Below are positions 52,693-61,447 of a stretch of DNA of 64,000 nucleotides, piece after piece; the stretch's first letter is position 1, and the number at the start of each line of letters is the position of its first letter. The DNA lies in the NCBI RefSeq assembly GCF_039521975.1, contig NZ_BAAACZ010000009.1, positions 456,699 through 520,698 of the forward strand. Reading direction: 5' to 3'. Source of the DNA: Alkalibacillus silvisoli. GTDB taxonomy: Bacteria; Bacillota; Bacilli; Bacillales; Alkalibacillaceae. Under the pieces are notes generated by a model that searched no databases, was not told the DNA's origin, and saw only the letters and a list, made by a program, of their open reading frames with translations. A program made the translations under genes and the position numbers.

Positions 52693-53634
52693 CTAATACT
52701 GCTCCCATTTAACCTCTCTTGCCGTATTGAACCTTCTTTCAACTTCATCCCAATTGACAATGTTCCACCATTCATCGACATATGAGTCGCGGTCATTTTC
52801 ATATTGTAAGTAATAGGCATGCTCCCATACATCAAGGACTAATAGTGGAATAACGTCCCATTGAGTTAAGTCTTGATGTCTTTCCGCTTGTAAAATTTCC
52901 AACCTATGAGCACGTGGTGACCAGACTAATATCGCCCAACCGACACCTTCAACCTCTTTAGCTGCTTCAGAGAAATGTTCCTTAAATTGACCATAACTAC
53001 CAAATGATTCATTGATGGCATTTAGTAATTGACCGTTTGGCTCACCACCACCATCAGGACTCATTACATTCCAGAAGATGGTATGCAAATAATGGCCAGC
53101 ACCGTTAAAAGCAGCTTCTCGCTCCCAATGTTTAATAAGGTCAAAGTCTCCTGTTTGCCTTGCCTTTTGCATTTCTCTTTCTGCCTCATTTAATCCATCC
53201 ACATAACTTTGATGATGTTCATTGTGATGAAGTCTCATAATTCGTTCATCGATATAAGGTTCGAGTGCATTATAAGCATAAGGGAGTGGAGGGAGCTCAT
53301 GCCCACCGATTGGTACGAAACGATTATCTTGATTGTTATTTGTGTGATCATCATGCTTTTGATCAGGTTTGATTAAATGATGCCACCTGTTGAATAAGTA
53401 AGACGCTTCACGTTGTAATTCGTGTGCAATATCAAAAGACAACATTTCTTGACGTTCATGATACCTCCTAGCGGTTTCAATAAATTGATTAAGCTCTTGA
53501 TCATAGCTCATAAGCTCTTCGTTTAAATTGTTATCCTGTTCTGATTTAAACCGTTCCCATTTATCATATAACTCAGAACCCCACACTTCTAATTCAGCTA
53601 TAAATTGACTTAATGACTCATTATTCAAATACAT
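52693..53634 (-). CDS. sodF: Fe/Mn superoxide dismutase, long form
   Basis: 313 residues. The C-terminal 200 residues are an Fe/Mn SOD: metal ligands H136 (RLHHNEHHQSYV), H184 (GHYLHTIFW), and Asp/His in LVLDVWEHAYY. The N-terminal 105 residues form a helical extension with an Asn/His/Asp-rich hinge, as in the long SodF/SodA2 proteins of Bacillus. Residues near GGGEPNG and EGVGWAILV are conserved. Metal choice cannot be read with confidence. GGAGGTAA precedes ATG 53634. Confidence 0.9.
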   Translation of the reverse strand: MYLNNESLSQFIAELEVWGSELYDKWERFKSEQDNNLNEELMSYDQELNQFIETARRYHERQEMLSFDIAHELQREASYLFNRWHHLIKPDQKHDDHTNNNQDNRFVPIGGHELPPLPYAYNALEPYIDERIMRLHHNEHHQSYVDGLNEAEREMQKARQTGDFDLIKHWEREAAFNGAGHYLHTIFWNVMSPDGGGEPNGQLLNAINESFGSYGQFKEHFSEAAKEVEGVGWAILVWSPRAHRLEILQAERHQDLTQWDVIPLLVLDVWEHAYYLQYENDRDSYVDEWWNIVNWDEVERRFNTAREVKWEQY

Positions 53635-53763
53635 TACCTCCTTTTTCTTACCGTGATATGTATATGAGTGGAGGTGATGTTTCGATAGTTGTATACCTAA
53701 ATTACACTTAATTAGACAGATTCGATAAGGTCATATACACTTGGTTCAATGCCGAGGAGATAT

Positions 53764-53901
53764 ATGACACGACGTCAGAGAAGAACGTTTACCCAAGAAT
53801 TTAAAGCCCAAGTAGTCCAGCGTTATATTTGTGTTTTGGTCGACTTATATAACCGTGAAATCATTGGCCATAGTGCTGACCACATAAGGATGCAGCGTTA
53901 G
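53764..53901 (+). pseudogene. IS3-family transposase scar (OrfA-OrfB deletion fusion)
   Basis: A 45-codon frame starts TRRQRRTFTQEFKAQVVQ, the N-terminus of an IS3-group OrfA. It jumps in frame to YICVLVDLYNREIIGHSA, a piece of the OrfB integrase core, and stops at 53901. Sequence to about 54010 continues as decayed OrfB. About 1 kb of the element is therefore missing. It lies between sod and the accessory array. Confidence 0.75.
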
Positions 53902-54278
53902 TTCATCGTGCGTGAAAACTGTCTTGAAATAGCTCAAAAGAAGGCGAAGTGGAAGTGTGTTTTTCTTGATGCTTCGTTTAACCTCGGTAACAATCTTCAA
54001 GTATTGAATGTTTTCTCGAAAGAAAGTTGAGTTTCATTTGAAAGACTGATGTGAGGAATGTGAGGTCTTTTAATCAAACAAACTTGATCATTAATAAACA
54101 GTCACTATTCAGTTGATTTCTTTAATATATTATATGATAGCGGGATAAATAGATTGGTAGTTCAGTTTGGTTCATAATTGAACTACTTTTTATTTTATAG
54201 AAAAGTCCGTAAAGTAATTTTATGGTAAAATGTGAAGTGTAGGTTTTAAAGAGACTGTAGAGTCCGGGGAGGGATAAG

Positions 54279-54725
54279 GTGAAGATTAGAAAAGCAGATA
54301 ATACTGATTGTAACCGCCTGAGCACAATTGCATATAACTCAAAGTCTTACTGGGGATACTCACAAGACTTTTTAGATAAATGTAAAGAAGACTTAACGGT
54401 CACTGTAGAATATATTAAAAACAACCCTACTTATGTAATGATCGAGGGAAAAGAAATCGTCGCTTTCTATAGTTTTTCACTAAGTAATGAACAGCTAGAT
54501 GCATTATTTATTGATCCTGTTTACATAGGTAAGGGCTTTGGTCAATTATTATGGATAGATTTAATGAAGCGGGTAAAAGAATTAGGTGTTAAGCAATTCA
54601 CAATTGATAGTGATCCTGGCGCAGAAGGTTTTTATTTAAAGATGGGTGCAGAGAAGGTGGGTTATACACCATCAACTGTATTCCCGCAACGTAGCCTGCC
54701 TTTATTGAAAGTTAAAGTAACCTAA
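54279..54725 (+). CDS. GNAT-family N-acetyltransferase
   Basis: 148 residues. The acetyl-CoA loop GKGFGQLLW follows the typical strand ALFIDPVYIG, and the end FYLKMGAEKVG is the GNAT motif B. It transfers acetyl groups to an unknown amine. The start is GTG 54279 with GGGAGGGA upstream. It is the first gene of a long co-directional array and is 14 bp before a NUDIX gene. Confidence 0.88.
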   Translation: MKIRKADNTDCNRLSTIAYNSKSYWGYSQDFLDKCKEDLTVTVEYIKNNPTYVMIEGKEIVAFYSFSLSNEQLDALFIDPVYIGKGFGQLLWIDLMKRVKELGVKQFTIDSDPGAEGFYLKMGAEKVGYTPSTVFPQRSLPLLKVKVT

Positions 54726-54739
54726 TAAGGAGGAACGCT

Positions 54740-55228
54740 ATGACAAGCGAGCAGAATTACCACCGAGCCTTCGGTGTCTATGGGCTTTGTATTGAAAACG
54801 AGAAATTATTAGTTATACATAAAAGCGGTGGTCCTTATATTAATAGATTTGACTTGCCAGGTGGAAGCTTGGAAGAGGGAGAGTCATTAACAGATGCGCT
54901 GAGAAGAGAAGTGCATGAAGAAACGGGTTTGCAAGTGGAAATAGATGAAAATATTGGTGTGGTCGACTTTAAGCTACCTTGGTTGTGGAAAGGTCACACG
55001 GATGTGCATCATATCGCTGTTTTCTATACAGTTAGACAAGTTGCTGGAGCGTTAATCGAGCAAAATCAATTTGAAGGTCAAGACTCTCTTGGCGCTTTAT
55101 GGGTGTCAGAGGAGGAAGTGTCCTTGGATAACGCTTCACCGCTAGTTTTAAAAGCTTTTGATTGGATGAAAACTAAGAAACTAACGATTGAGGCCGAGTG
55201 TTTTGATGAATGGAAGGTATTAAATTAG
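54740..55228 (+). CDS. NUDIX hydrolase
   Basis: 162 residues. The full Nudix box is GGSLEEGESLTDALRREVHE and ETGL. It hydrolyses a nucleoside diphosphate linked to another moiety; the substrate is unknown. AGGAGG precedes ATG 54740. The neighbours are GNAT and a small membrane protein, a grouping common in such accessory arrays. Confidence 0.9.
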   Translation: MTSEQNYHRAFGVYGLCIENEKLLVIHKSGGPYINRFDLPGGSLEEGESLTDALRREVHEETGLQVEIDENIGVVDFKLPWLWKGHTDVHHIAVFYTVRQVAGALIEQNQFEGQDSLGALWVSEEEVSLDNASPLVLKAFDWMKTKKLTIEAECFDEWKVLN

Positions 55229-55253
55229 TTAAGATTTAAAAGGTGGGACTATA

Positions 55254-55598
55254 TTGTTTGTGGGATTTATTAGTGTATTAATTCCGGTCCCAACGATTGT
55301 CTTGTTAATCGTTGGGCTAATCTTTTCTAGAAAGCTTTCTTTTACTGGTGGTTTTTATTTTTTCTTATTGCTCTTAATTAGTGAGCTATACCAAATTATT
55401 TTGGGGACAGGTGGTATTAGAATAATGGATTACTTCCTAGAACATGGTCCGCCAATGGGGATGACTATGGGAGAGTTTGTAGTGTGGACTACATATATTC
55501 CTAGGGTATTAGAATTAATAGCATTTACTTTTTTAGTCGTTGGATTGTTTAAACTATGGAAGTCAAGTACAAGTAAAACAAAGGAGACGTCTCATTGA
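55254..55598 (+). CDS. small membrane protein
   Basis: 114 residues with three predicted helices (about 2-22, 30-50, 82-104) and a short Lys/Ser tail. I do not recognise the family. The start is TTG 55254 with AGGTGGGA upstream. Its stop overlaps the start of the next GNAT gene (TTGA), so the two are translationally coupled. Confidence 0.65.
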   Translation: MFVGFISVLIPVPTIVLLIVGLIFSRKLSFTGGFYFFLLLLISELYQIILGTGGIRIMDYFLEHGPPMGMTMGEFVVWTTYIPRVLELIAFTFLVVGLFKLWKSSTSKTKETSH

Positions 55599-56161
55599 AA
55601 ATAATTGAAAAAACTTTTGATATTGTGTCAAAAACTGATCGGTTAATCATTAAGCCTTTAGAGAAATCTGATTACGAAAGTTGGCTCGATGGTTTTGAAA
55701 GTCGGAAGCCTTCGCAGCACCGTCATGATGAAGGCAAGCGAGACATGAGTAATTGTACAAAAGAGTGGTTTCGTGATTTAGTAGACAAGCATCAGGAGTT
55801 AGCCATTTCAGATACGGCGTTTGTTTTTGGTCTTTTTAGAAAAACGGACGGCGTTCATATTGGAATGATAGATTTCTCAACGCTTGTACGAGATAACTTC
55901 CAGTGGGGAAGGATTGGGTATTCAATTCATAACCATCAATGGCGCAATGGATACGGTCAAGAAGCGGTTAAAGAAGCTCTCGAAATAGGTCATAAACAAT
56001 TAAACTACCACCGTATTGAAGCGCATATTAATGTGGATAATGATGCGTCTTTTCAATTGGCAGAGCGTGTCGGAATGGAGTATGAGTGTACGAGAAAAGA
56101 ATTTATCTATGAATTTGGTAATTGGACGGATAACTTAGTTTACTTTAAGAATTCGGTTTAA
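55595..56161 (+). CDS. RimJ/RimL-type N-acetyltransferase
   Basis: 188 residues of the ribosomal-protein acetyltransferase subfamily. Visible are GRIGYSIHNHQWRNGYGQEA (CoA loop Q-RNGYGQE) and NDASFQLAERVGMEYE. The start is TTG 55595, four bases before the end of the previous frame, with AAAGGAG upstream. The substrate may be a protein N-terminus or a small molecule. Confidence 0.87.
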   Translation: MKIIEKTFDIVSKTDRLIIKPLEKSDYESWLDGFESRKPSQHRHDEGKRDMSNCTKEWFRDLVDKHQELAISDTAFVFGLFRKTDGVHIGMIDFSTLVRDNFQWGRIGYSIHNHQWRNGYGQEAVKEALEIGHKQLNYHRIEAHINVDNDASFQLAERVGMEYECTRKEFIYEFGNWTDNLVYFKNSV

Positions 56162-56175
56162 AAAGGTGATAGAGC

Positions 56176-56571
56176 ATGAAGAATAATAGTATTTTAATAG
56201 TTATGGCATTAATTTTAACAAGCTTAGTTCTTACGGCGTGTTATTCAGATTATGAGGAACTTTCCTTTAAAAACGAAACAGATCATTGGGAAGTAGAGTA
56301 TTTCGTTTCGATAAGAGGAGGAGATAGTGAAAACGTCAGTCTAATAATGGAGTATATTGGTGAAGGTGAACCACCAGAAAGCATTAGTTATTCCGTTGAT
56401 GCTGTGACTAGTTCTACTAGAGGGGGAGACATATTTATTTCTAATGGTGTACTCAATAACTCTATTGGGAGATGTGTTGATTGTGAAGTAACTCAAGAAG
56501 ATGCAGAGATTGATGTTGATATTAGATGGGAAGGCAACCATGAAAGAATGATGTTGGAATTAGAGGACTAA
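56176..56571 (+). CDS. lipoprotein of unknown function
   Basis: 131 residues. A signal peptide of about 21 residues ends in the lipobox LVLTAC. The mature part is a small acidic beta-rich domain with an RCVDCE pair of cysteines that could form a disulfide. AAAAGGTG precedes ATG 56176. The family was not recognised. Confidence 0.75.
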   Translation: MKNNSILIVMALILTSLVLTACYSDYEELSFKNETDHWEVEYFVSIRGGDSENVSLIMEYIGEGEPPESISYSVDAVTSSTRGGDIFISNGVLNNSIGRCVDCEVTQEDAEIDVDIRWEGNHERMMLELED

Positions 56572-56643
56572 GTGTTTTAAATGGATGTTTAGAAAAATGT
56601 GTTAAAATAGAAGTGAAAGGTTACCTTGTGGGAGGGTATGATC

Positions 56644-57000
56644 ATGATTGAGACGATGGTTATAGTTGCTTTTATTATGTTTATAACATGGTTATTGATG
56701 TGTTATGTGTATATTAAATATAATCTTCCCGTTGAAATGTATCGAACCGTTAATCAATTTCATAAATGGTTAGAGATTAGTTTATTCGTTATGTTCATAG
56801 CTTCTGTAACCGTATTAATGCTCACTTCCCTTTACACATTCCTGGAGCCTGTCATTATAGCTTTTCTCACAATAGGGTTTGGAGTTAGAGCTTATATGGA
56901 GTACAAACATGGAATAGAAGAAAAATCACACCTTCCTGATCTGGTAGGTGCTTTCGGTAGTAGTGCCGCTTTAATTGTTGTTATTATGTTTTTGATATAA
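56644..57000 (+). CDS. DUF4181-like membrane protein
   Basis: 118 residues with four hydrophobic helices and a charged loop (MEYKHGIEEKSHLPDL) of the DUF4181 kind. I prefer ATG 56644, 7 nt after GGGAGGG; ATG 56638 is only 1 nt away. Function is unknown. It is 18 bp before another small membrane gene. Confidence 0.7.
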   Translation: MIETMVIVAFIMFITWLLMCYVYIKYNLPVEMYRTVNQFHKWLEISLFVMFIASVTVLMLTSLYTFLEPVIIAFLTIGFGVRAYMEYKHGIEEKSHLPDLVGAFGSSAALIVVIMFLI

Positions 57001-57018
57001 GATGTTAGGAGTAGATTT

Positions 57019-57285
57019 ATGGAAACATTCGATTTTAAACCAATTAAGATAATTTTTGCTGTCTTAACTTTAATTCTTGTTGTGCCATTTTTGTTTAACC
57101 CATCTGTTGGGATTGTTTTAACTTTATTGCTGTTATCATTAAGCTTTTTAATAGCTACTTTAGGATTCGAACAATTTGAGAAGAAACGAATAGCATTATC
57201 TATTATTCTTGTTGTAACGTCACTGTTTACAGCAGGTGCAGCGATCTATGTGTTGTGGCTTACATCTAGTCTTGTGATAAGCTAA
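57019..57285 (+). CDS. small three-helix membrane protein
   Basis: 88 residues. Three hydrophobic helices (about 10-30, 32-50, 60-82) separated by charged turns such as FEQFEKKR. No family was recognised, although the size and pattern resemble YoqO/DUF3953 proteins of Bacillus (guess). TTAGGAG precedes ATG 57019. Confidence 0.65.
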   Translation: METFDFKPIKIIFAVLTLILVVPFLFNPSVGIVLTLLLLSLSFLIATLGFEQFEKKRIALSIILVVTSLFTAGAAIYVLWLTSSLVIS

Positions 57286-57307
57286 AATTTCAAATGGAGT
57301 GTGACTT

Positions 57308-57742
57308 ATGGTTGGAGTAGAAATTGATTTAGTTGTGAAAGATAGCTTGAAAGCATTAGAGTTGTACGAAAAAGTATTTGACGTAAAACGAGTAGAAGTT
57401 TCAAACCTTCCTCGTGGTGAGAATGAAGCAGTCTTCAAATTGTACGAGGTTCAATTTCATTTGTTGGATGAAAATCCTGATTTTTATCTGATCGCACCAA
57501 AGCCAGACGACCCAAAAACGAGTTGGGTAAACGTAACGGTCCCAGACATTAACGAAATGTATTCAAAAGCAATGGAAATGGAGTGCACGGAAATTCAACC
57601 AGTAACTGAACTTCCAGATCACGGTGTTTCCAATGCTATATTTATGGACCCTTTTGGTTACGTATGGATGCTGCATCAAGTTCATAAAGAAGTGAGTCAT
57701 GAAGAGCGTTTGCAGTTATGGGAAGAGCAGAAGAAAAAATAA
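57308..57742 (+). CDS. VOC-family (glyoxalase/bleomycin-resistance-like) protein
   Basis: 144 residues. Two beta-alpha-beta-beta-beta repeats with the typical IDLVVKDSLKALELYEKVFD start and IFMDPFGYVWMLHQ end. The metal site His/Glu positions are only partly kept (Glu5, His of MLHQ), so enzymatic activity is uncertain. ATG 57308 follows GGAGTG. An intrinsic terminator follows. Confidence 0.85.
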   Translation: MVGVEIDLVVKDSLKALELYEKVFDVKRVEVSNLPRGENEAVFKLYEVQFHLLDENPDFYLIAPKPDDPKTSWVNVTVPDINEMYSKAMEMECTEIQPVTELPDHGVSNAIFMDPFGYVWMLHQVHKEVSHEERLQLWEEQKKK

Positions 57743-57750
57743 TGAAGGTA

Positions 57751-57787
57751 AAAAGGAAGGCGCGCTAATGAGTAGCGTGCCTTCTTT
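57751..57787 (+). terminator. intrinsic terminator after the VOC gene
   Basis: AAGGAAGGCGCGCTA (about 57753-57767) pairs with TAGCGTGCCTTCTTT (57773-57787) with G-T pairs; the tail is TTT then AAATT. Confidence 0.7.
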
Positions 57788-57870
57788 AAATTAATTTTTG
57801 TTAATTTACTTTTTAAAATTGATTTGAGAGCGATTCAAATAATCTAGCAAACAAAATAGAGGGGGCACAT

Positions 57871-58506
57871 ATGGAAGACATATTATATAAGATAGCTAAT
57901 TTGGTAAATAAGAAAGATGAGAAATTAATCATCGGTATATCAGGTCATGGCGCCTCTGGTAAAACAACGTTTGCTAACAACCTTGTAGGCTTGCTGGAGG
58001 AAGAAGTTAATTATTTAAATACTGATCCATATATTATTACTGATGCTAGGAAGTACACGACGATTGATTATGAATATAACAATGAATGTTTTTCTTATAA
58101 GATGACAGCTTGTCACCCGGCTGCTCATAATTTGTTAGCTTTAGAGAGATATATAAACATGATTAGAAATTCACTAGATTTTTATACAATTGGCACTCAT
58201 TACACGGAAAGTACTTTGGTTTCCTCACAAAAAGATATAAGTATTGTAGAGGGGATGAGTGTTGCATTTCTTAATCCAAATTTATTTGATCTAACCATTT
58301 ATTTATACACGGATGGAGAAACTGAATTAATAAGAAGAGGGATCCGTGATGTTTCGGAAAGAGGAGCAGATTTAAATTACATAAAACATTCTCATGAACA
58401 ACGTAGAATTCAATATCATTTATTTATGCATGATGATCGTCAGCAATTTGATATTGTAATAAAGAACTCCGATGAAGAATCTATCTTGGAAAAATTCAGG
58501 GTATAG
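57871..58506 (+). CDS. uridine kinase-like P-loop kinase
   Basis: 211 residues. The Walker A motif GHGASGKTT is at 25-33, TDPYIITDARKY follows as the substrate-loop region, and a lid-like RRGIRDVSERG sits near residue 155. It belongs to the uridine kinase/phosphoribulokinase-like group, but the phosphate acceptor is unknown. AGAGGGGG precedes ATG 57871. It is flanked by terminators on both sides and is therefore a single-gene unit. Confidence 0.83.
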   Translation: MEDILYKIANLVNKKDEKLIIGISGHGASGKTTFANNLVGLLEEEVNYLNTDPYIITDARKYTTIDYEYNNECFSYKMTACHPAAHNLLALERYINMIRNSLDFYTIGTHYTESTLVSSQKDISIVEGMSVAFLNPNLFDLTIYLYTDGETELIRRGIRDVSERGADLNYIKHSHEQRRIQYHLFMHDDRQQFDIVIKNSDEESILEKFRV

Positions 58507-58507
58507 A

Positions 58508-58540
58508 AAAATGCACGCTAGTTATTAGCGTGCATTTTTT
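58508..58540 (+). terminator. intrinsic terminator after the P-loop kinase
   Basis: A perfect 13-bp stem (58508-58520 with 58526-58538) has a 5-nt loop and a T-run to 58540. Confidence 0.85.
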
Positions 58541-58676
58541 ATGTTAATTTATTTGGAATTTTATGTTAACATTAATTTTAGAAATATTCAATTAACAATC
58601 AAGTAAATGAAGAGTTGAATAGGCAAACTGATCCGTTTTTTTAAAACTATAGGAGAGTGTTCACTTGAATTTAAAG

Positions 58677-58715
58677 TTATGAACACCTAGTGCAGGTGTT
58701 GCTTGGTGTTCATAA
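58677..58715 (+). promoter_or_regulatory. hairpin with alternative pairing upstream of a kinase gene
   Basis: TTATGAACACC (58677-58687) is perfectly complementary to 58705-58715. The same left arm can instead pair AACACCT with AGGTGTT at 58694-58700. It lies 50 bp before the ATG of the protein-kinase-like gene. Confidence 0.4.
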
Positions 58716-58766
58716 TACTTCTGATCCAGATGTGTAAGAAGGTTGAGAAAATAATGGAGGCTTTAA

Positions 58767-59648
58767 ATGAGCGAATTACAACTTATATATTTAGATAACG
58801 TGTCACTTCATTTAAAAGAGAAACATAACTTCGAATGGCTTACGAATATGGGGGAAGTCTTCACCGTTTTTGATGAACAAGACTCAGGAAATATATGTTT
58901 CGGTGTTGAAAAGAATGGTACAAAACAGTTTGTAAAGTATGCTGGTGCAAAGACAAAAGAATATAGAGGGCAACCAGAGGATGCAGTCGTGAGATTAAAG
59001 GATTCAATTCCCATTTATGAGGATTTGCGACATAAACATTTAATAAAATTGCTTGACCATTTTGAAGTTGAAGAAGGGTATGCGTTAGTGTTTGAATGGT
59101 TTGATGGCGAATGTCTTCACTCTCATTGGGCTTTTCCACCACCTCATAAATACACTCATCCTGATTCTCCTTTTTATCGCTATAAGATCTTACCGATTGA
59201 ACAACGCTTAGATTCATTTAAAACTATTTTAGAATTCCACCTATATGTTGAAAGAAATAACTATGTAGCAGTTGATTTTTATGACGGAAGTATTTTATAT
59301 GACTTTAAAAATAATGTAACAAAAATTTGTGATATAGATTTATATAAGAAAAAGCCATTTACTAACACAATGGGGAGGCTTTGGGGTTCTTCAAGGTTTA
59401 TGTCACCAGAAGAATTCGAATTAGACTCTAGTATTGATGAAAGAACAAATGTATTTAATATGGGTGCCATTGCATTCGGCTTGTTCGGTGGAGAACTTGA
59501 TCGATCAAGATCAAAGTGGGAAGCAGGAGAAGAACTTTATCAAATAGCCATGAAGGCAGTCAAATTAGATAGATTAGATAGATATTCGACAGTAGAAGAA
59601 TTTTTCTCAGCTTGGGACACAGCTTCAAAGCAAGAGCTTGTGAAATAG
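58767..59648 (+). CDS. protein kinase-like protein
   Basis: 293 residues. A eukaryotic-type kinase fold: ATP-lysine in KQFVKYAG (about 54), hinge ALVFEWFDGECLH, catalytic-loop equivalent VAVDFYDGSILYDF (about 168) and metal Asp in CDIDLY instead of DFG. The C-lobe SRFMSPEEFELDSSIDERT corresponds to the activation/APE region. It is a recognised group of Bacillus proteins with unknown substrates. GGAGGC precedes ATG 58767. Confidence 0.8.
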   Translation: MSELQLIYLDNVSLHLKEKHNFEWLTNMGEVFTVFDEQDSGNICFGVEKNGTKQFVKYAGAKTKEYRGQPEDAVVRLKDSIPIYEDLRHKHLIKLLDHFEVEEGYALVFEWFDGECLHSHWAFPPPHKYTHPDSPFYRYKILPIEQRLDSFKTILEFHLYVERNNYVAVDFYDGSILYDFKNNVTKICDIDLYKKKPFTNTMGRLWGSSRFMSPEEFELDSSIDERTNVFNMGAIAFGLFGGELDRSRSKWEAGEELYQIAMKAVKLDRLDRYSTVEEFFSAWDTASKQELVK

Positions 59649-59660
59649 GGAGGGATAAGA

Positions 59661-59983
59661 TTGAGTGTGTTGACAAGGGTCAAAGCGAGGTATAAACAAA
59701 GTAATAAGTTTTATTAGCCTTGAAAATTCTCTTTAGCGCTTTAACCATTTATTTTGTTATTCAGGTTATATTTATATCCACTTCAGGATTAGTAAGCTCT
59801 GATTCTTCAACTGATTTCCCGGGTTTATTACTTTTTGGTATGCTCTTTTTTTGGGGGTTATCAAATACTGTTGAACTTGTTGAAATGTTAGTTACCAAGA
59901 AAAAAGAACACTTTACATTTTTGCTCATAGCTACAATATTCGGCCTGGGCGTATCAGTATATGTATTGTTGTTATCGTTATAA
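59661..59983 (+). pseudogene. frameshifted copy of a small membrane protein
   Basis: Paralogue of the intact gene at 61089-61412. TTG 59661 starts SVLTRVKARYKQSNKFY then hits TAG at 59716, because a T5 tract in the intact copy is T4 here (59709-59712). The rest (LKILFSALTIYFVIQV, then VSSDSSTDFPGLLLFG and VELVEMLVTKKKEHFTF) is in the next frame. The upstream GGGAGGGATAAG is shared with the other copy. Confidence 0.8.
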
Positions 59984-60002
59984 AAAGCATGGAAGGAAAA
60001 CA

Positions 60003-60488
60003 ATGTACATGATAACTATTAGACCTATAACGACAGATGATTATGAATATGTTTTAAATTGGAGTAAGGATGAGAAGTTTTGATTTGCAAATGGCTGGGA
60101 GATCAACAGGGACGAGCAAGACTTATATCGATGGTGGGTGCATTGTGTTCATAATGACTCAAAAGACTTTCTCCGATTAGGGATTGAATTGGAACAAAGT
60201 TTAATTGGCTATGCGGACCTTGCTTTTATTGATGGTAATACGGCTGAATTAGGCATAGCCATTGGTGATAGATCTATATGGGGGAAAGGCAATGGATTTA
60301 ATGCTTGTGTAAAAATGATAGATTATGCCTCAAGTTATTTAGGAATTACAACTTTTACTGCTGAAACAACTGAATCTAATATTCGTGCAAAGAAAATGCT
60401 TGCTAAATTAGGATTTAAAGAGGTCAGTAGGATAGGTAAGGAAGAATACTTAGGAACAGATAGCCAGCTAATCCAATATAGGCTTTAA
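60003..60488 (+). pseudogene. GNAT acetyltransferase with in-frame TGA
   Basis: A 161-codon GNAT frame from ATG 60003 is broken only by TGA at 60081-60083 (DEKF-stop-FANGW). The rest is intact, with GKGNGFNACVKM as CoA loop and ESNIRAKKMLAKLGFKE. In relatives this position is commonly Cys before LANGWE (recollection), so TGC to TGA would explain it. A restart at ATG 60138 would give 116 residues without the N-terminal strand. Confidence 0.8.
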
Positions 60489-60615
60489 TAGTTCCATGAA
60501 TTAGTATGAATGGGAGATTGATATTTTCAATCTAAATTCTTCTGTTTCAATGGAGAAAAAATTAGAGAAGCAACTGAATAAATCCATTGTTTGAAGAAAG
60601 GAGGAGGTGTGAAAA

Positions 60616-61086
60616 ATGGACATTTCTATTACAAAAGCAGAACCAGAACACACAGAAGAAATTAGTAGTATTTGTTCAATTGGATGGAGACAAACGGTTC
60701 AAGGTATTTATAGCGAGGAATATCAAATAAAAAATGTAGAATATTGGTATAACCTTAAAAAGGTGAAGGAGGACATTGTGAAAGGTGTCTATACGCACGT
60801 AGCTATGGTAGATCAGACAGTTGTAGGGACGATTGGAGGAGTTATGACTGAGCCAAGTGCTAGTGAAATTTATGTGTTTTATATAGACGAAAATTATAGA
60901 TTTAAAGGAATTGGAAAAAAGCTTTTAGATGCTTTTACAAAGGATCATATAAGAAAAGGTGCAACAGACCAGTATGTTTCTGTACAAGATGGTAATAGCT
61001 TGGGGATTCCTTTTTATAAATTACGAGGTTTTCAGCAAAAAGCTGAAAATGAACGTTATTGGCGAAAGCTTGATAGGGAGGGATAA
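60616..61086 (+). CDS. GNAT-family N-acetyltransferase
   Basis: 156 residues. EIYVFYIDENYRFKGIGKKL holds the strand and CoA loop, and GIPFYKLRGFQQ is motif B. The N-terminal HTEEISSICSIGWRQTV resembles known Bacillus GNATs. A strong GGAGGAGG lies before ATG 60616. Its 3' end contains the GGGAGGGA site for the following membrane gene, giving a 2-nt gap. Confidence 0.87.
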   Translation: MDISITKAEPEHTEEISSICSIGWRQTVQGIYSEEYQIKNVEYWYNLKKVKEDIVKGVYTHVAMVDQTVVGTIGGVMTEPSASEIYVFYIDENYRFKGIGKKLLDAFTKDHIRKGATDQYVSVQDGNSLGIPFYKLRGFQQKAENERYWRKLDREG

Positions 61087-61088
61087 GG

Positions 61089-61412
61089 TTGAGTGTGTTG
61101 GCCAAGGTCAAAGAAAAATATAAACAAAGTAATAAGTTTTTATTAGCCCTAAAGGTTCTCTTTAGTGCTTTAACCATATATTTTGCCATTCACGTAATAT
61201 TTATATCTACTTCAGGTTTAGTGAGCTCTGATCCTTCAACTGAATTTCCTGGTTTACTTCTTTTTGGTATGCTGCTTTCTCTAGGGTTAGCTAATGTTGT
61301 TGAACTAGTTGAAATGTTAGTTGCAAAGAAGAGAGAACAATTTACAATTTTACTCATGGCTACAATATTCGTTCTGGGCGTATCATTTTATATCTTGTCG
61401 TTATCGATATAA
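61089..61412 (+). CDS. small membrane protein, intact paralogue
   Basis: 107 residues: a basic N-terminus (KVKEKYKQSNK), three hydrophobic segments (about 20-40, 55-70, 85-105) and a charged loop VEMLVAKKREQF. It has the same family as the frameshifted copy at 59661, about 1.4 kb upstream. I do not know its function. The start is TTG 61089 with GGGAGGGA upstream. Confidence 0.72.
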   Translation: MSVLAKVKEKYKQSNKFLLALKVLFSALTIYFAIHVIFISTSGLVSSDPSTEFPGLLLFGMLLSLGLANVVELVEMLVAKKREQFTILLMATIFVLGVSFYILSLSI

Positions 61413-61447
61413 ACGACGTGGCATTGGGAAAAGGGAGTTGGAATTAT

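Noticed and set aside
60081..60083. TGA in the GNAT gene as selenocysteine
   Set aside because: No selenocysteine insertion hairpin is evident after it, GNATs do not use selenocysteine, and a simple nonsense change explains it.
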